Of a DNA stretch of 64,000 bases, positions 60,701 to 64,000 are shown one piece after another; within the stretch, counting starts at the first letter, position 1; each line of letters begins with the position of its first letter. Origin of the DNA: Welwitschia mirabilis (lineage: Eukaryota; Gnetophyta; Gnetopsida; Welwitschiales); contig JBOZIK010000001.1 in NCBI GenBank assembly GCA_051453625.1, forward strand, positions 144,459,075-144,523,074, in the 5' to 3' direction. The position numbers were made by a program, and so were the translations under genes. The notes beneath the pieces were generated by a model. That model saw only the letters and a list, made by a program, of their open reading frames with translations, was not told where the DNA came from and did no database searches.

Positions 60701-63700
60701 AATGTTTATATCATAAGCTATGTTACTTTTTATTAATTTCCTATAATCTCCTCTTCCCTTTTTGCATTCCTTCATGGTTAGATGTTAAGTTTCTATCTCA
60801 AATACTACACCTACTTAAAGCTTAAGCTAGACATCACATATTAATTAAGTTTCTATTAGACTAATTTTATTTAGAAAAAATTGATTCTTATGCTAGGTGT
60901 AATAGTTCCTACATAGATGCTAAATTATCTTACTAATATCATGTCAAGTTATTTATAAATTAGATATTGTATAACATAAATAATTAGTTTTATTTTAATC
61001 TAGCTCTAATACTAATTTCTTATGACCTAAATTTTCATCTCCTTTCTTCTTTTTATTTTTTAAAATATAGTATCATGCCTACTTAGGTTTTCTTTATGTG
61101 TATTCCTAAGATGCCTATTGCATCTGAGTATGCTAGAATAAATATCCAAGATTATTTATTGACTTATTCTATAAAACAATTGGTTTATATATAAATACCT
61201 AAGTTGTGAAAAGTAAGTACATAATAGCTACACTTATTATCATCCTTATGATTATTCTCTTACTTGATGTTATTATCATGCCTATGCTTATTCACAACTA
61301 TTACTATTTTTATTTATTTTTCATTTCCTTTAAGCCATATAAAATAAAGTATTTTAGTAAATACTTAAATATGAAATTACATTTTTCATAATTACTTAAT
61401 ATTTTTTAATTACTAGTTATATTCATCTTGAATTTCCTTATGTCTTCCAACTACTCGTAGTTTCTTTGAGAGATGTTTTACTGTAAAATAATTAAGTAAT
61501 AACATAATGTATAAATCAAACTTAAATCTTAAATATGAAACACATGTTTAGTGAAAATAAAGTGCAAGGTTATTTTGTATTGATTTAGGAGTTATGGAAA
61601 GGTGTCTGACATATTTATGCTACATTTATGCTATAGCCACATCATAATGTGATTATTGTAAAATAACACATGAGACTCATTAGCATTAAAAATAAAAGTA
61701 ACCAATTAATTTATTAAGCTAATTTTCAAGGTAAAAATATTTTAGATCTATAATAAAAACTTGTATTATGTTTTTTTTAATGTTCAATATGTGTTAAAAT
61801 GAAAATCCTTGTTGAATAGTCACTATATTACAAATACAGGTAAAGAAATACTTAAATCTAAAACTAATTATAATAAAAAACATTTTCACTAATTACAATA
61901 ATAGATATTTGTTTTGTGATACTAAGACTACTTTGAATGTCTAAGTGTAAGAAAGTTTGCTATTCCAAATTTATTTCTATTTTGAAGGGTATTCATTTTT
62001 CTTTCTTTTAGTTTTCTTTTCCATTTTTGCTGTGACTCTTTAAAATGTTATTTTACAAGGATAAGCTATAAATATGATCACTCTATGAAAATTCATAAAA
62101 GTAAACTATGAAATTATTCATTACCAATAAATTAAATTCAAAGGAATAAAAATTATCTAAAATAATATCTTCAATATACATCATTAGGTATACTTCAAAT
62201 AAAATCATGCAAATTTTTAGAGAAAATAATAGAAGAAAGTTATCTTCATTGTGAGCAAGGAAAAATATTTACCATCATGACATAGCTCCACATTCTAATC
62301 CTATGTAATAAAACATCATTTAAGCATGCACAATAGAGACCAATAATAATAAGAAAATCAAATCAACATGGAATCTTTTTTGCATAATTAACAATGTAGT
62401 CTTGTATATGGAATATAATAAAAGCATGTACAATATAGAGAAATAAGAAAATACAAGTAGATACAAACATATTATAATTTTTAAGATATCATTTAAGCTT
62501 TTGGAATGAATCTACATAGATCTGGTTATGAATCATGAAATCATCATGATTTAGTATAATTTATTTTTCTTTTTAGATAATAAAGTCATATTCTATTTCA
62601 AGAAAACATTACTATTAAATTATTAAGAAAGAATACAAGAGATAATAAGGTTAAAAAACAATCACTTTTATATGATTTTCATATTACTCTCCTTGGGCAT
62701 AGAGTGGTTGTTTCTCCCTCAATTTATTAATGTGTAAGTTTTTAAAGGACCTATTATCACAATTAGCCTTTTGCGTGAGTTTTTCAACCTTAAAATGCAA
62801 AACACCTGAGGTTTACAAACTTAGTAGATATTCATACCCAAAAAAAAAAAAAAACATATAAGAAATAAAATATAATGGTAATAAAATGCTTAAATAAGAG
62901 ATTTACTATTTTTTAAAAAAGACATAATATAAGATGCTATTGATAAACTATTCTTAGTTAAATCTTTTAAAATCCTCTTTTAATATTGTTTGTACTAGAA
63001 GTATTTTTAGTTCTTTTTCCTTTCTTTTCTTTTTTCTTTTTCTTTTATCCCTAATTGGTATTTATAATCCTCTTTTAGAATAAATCAAGAAGCATTAATT
63101 ATGAAAATTTATTAAGGGATAACTATTATAGCAATCATTTAAGATGTAATGATTATAATAATCATTTCAGATAATAATTACAATAAAGATAATAAGAAGA
63201 GACAAGGATACTTTACCATTATATTTAATCTATAGTAATGAATTTTGTTACTCATTCTTTTGTTATCCATTCTTTAAGTGCATAGTACCAAATGCACTTA
63301 GTAAAATAGATATCGAACTCATTAAAAATAGAATTCATTCTACCCTTTAAGTATCATTGCATGATCCTCATGGTATTAAACATGTTATAAATAAAACAAA
63401 TACCAATATTATTTGTAATAAGATAATATTTTCCTCCTAAGCATCATCCCATGCTTTCTACATGTNNNNNNNNNNNNNNNNNNNNNNNNNNAAGGATGGT
63501 TATAATAGAAACACCATGCTTCTAATATAGAATTTCTAATAATTATAACACTAACATCAAGATCTTAGCAAAAGCTTTTCAAGTCATGAAAAGCTATATG
63601 CATTGTTTTATTTTTTACTTAAATAATGCATAAATAGAGATTTTATGTCATTTTGTACATCGTATTATTTATAAAGATAATACCTTTTAAAACACATTAT

Positions 63701-64000
63701 ATCTATAGTAAGGCTACATTAAGTTTACCATACCTGTTATAGTAAATGGTATTTTCATAGGAGTATTGTCTCAATAAAACAAGATTCCAACATTTAACTT
63801 ATTTAAATTTGAAAAGAAATCATACACTAATTTGGTAATGATATTAATTTAGTAGTAAGAGATATTGAAATTAGTCCTCTCAAATAATAAAACTTTAGCT
63901 AACATATGTAAATAACATAATAGATATTAACTATAAACCCATATAAATATTAATAACCTAAAACATGATATAGCAAGTAGTTAAATATAAACCTATTTCA
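57783..64000. other. A+T-rich right flank with no recognised gene
   Basis: Scattered short frames (for example 59,538-59,768, 60,625-60,825 and 61,206-61,391, all plus) show no domain, and their codon content does not differ from the background. Simple sequence includes a poly-A run at about 62,840-62,855, a polypyrimidine stretch at about 63,010-63,050 and a 26-N gap at 63,466-63,491. The region may be older unrecognisable transposon sequence. Confidence 0.5.

Noticed and set aside
59538-61391. Small plus-strand frames in the right flank (59,538, 60,625, 61,206) as genes
   Set aside because: No domain, no codon signal above background and no transcript-like context; lengths are within chance for this composition.

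Overview
This window looks like nuclear DNA from a flowering plant. It is very A+T-rich (about three quarters A+T by eye), almost free of CpG over long stretches, has no intact long reading frame, and is built almost entirely from old, nested transposable elements. Twelve runs of N interrupt it. The host species cannot be fixed from the sequence. The strong A+T and CpG skew fits either heavily methylated, long-decayed repeat DNA or a genome with a strong overall A+T bias.

Oldest layer (1-56,440, minus strand): a head-to-tail array of a Ty3/gypsy chromovirus of Tekay/Del type. From left to right there is a leader that runs off the window edge (1-852), LTR A (868-4,518), an internal region in two overlapping halves either side of a gap (4,519-8,706 and 8,807-13,337), LTR B (13,353-14,706 continuing at 44,888-46,398), a second internal region (46,399-52,640) and LTR C (52,656-56,440). 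Neighbouring copies appear to share LTRs, and tRNA-iMet-type primer sites lie inside each LTR. Internal regions carry decayed gag, protease, reverse transcriptase (RT), RNase H, integrase and, where that end is present, a chromodomain.

Second layer: a Ty3/gypsy element of the Ogre/Tat/Athila (OTA) type (14,707-44,882, minus strand) inserted into LTR B. The two flanks carry the same 5-bp ATATA, and LTR C shows the uninterrupted site. The element has gag, protease, RT, integrase, a long 3' spacer with degenerate repeats, and an extra 3' reading frame.

Third layer: two insertions inside the OTA element. A Ty1/copia Sirevirus (24,881-35,034, minus strand) carries gag with a CCHC knuckle, integrase, RT with an intact YVDD, RNase H and an extra 3' domain. 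A CACTA-like DNA transposon (15,383-22,158) splits the OTA 3' LTR. It has imperfect terminal inverted repeats and dense AAGGCATTT-type subterminal repeats. Inside it lies a broken but clear fragment of a plant GH27 alpha-galactosidase gene (17,210-17,775, minus strand).

The right flank (56,441-64,000) contains no gene I recognise. There are a few short reading frames, three copies of a motif resembling the OTA primer-site junction, and simple repeats. Nothing in the window appears capable of autonomous activity.
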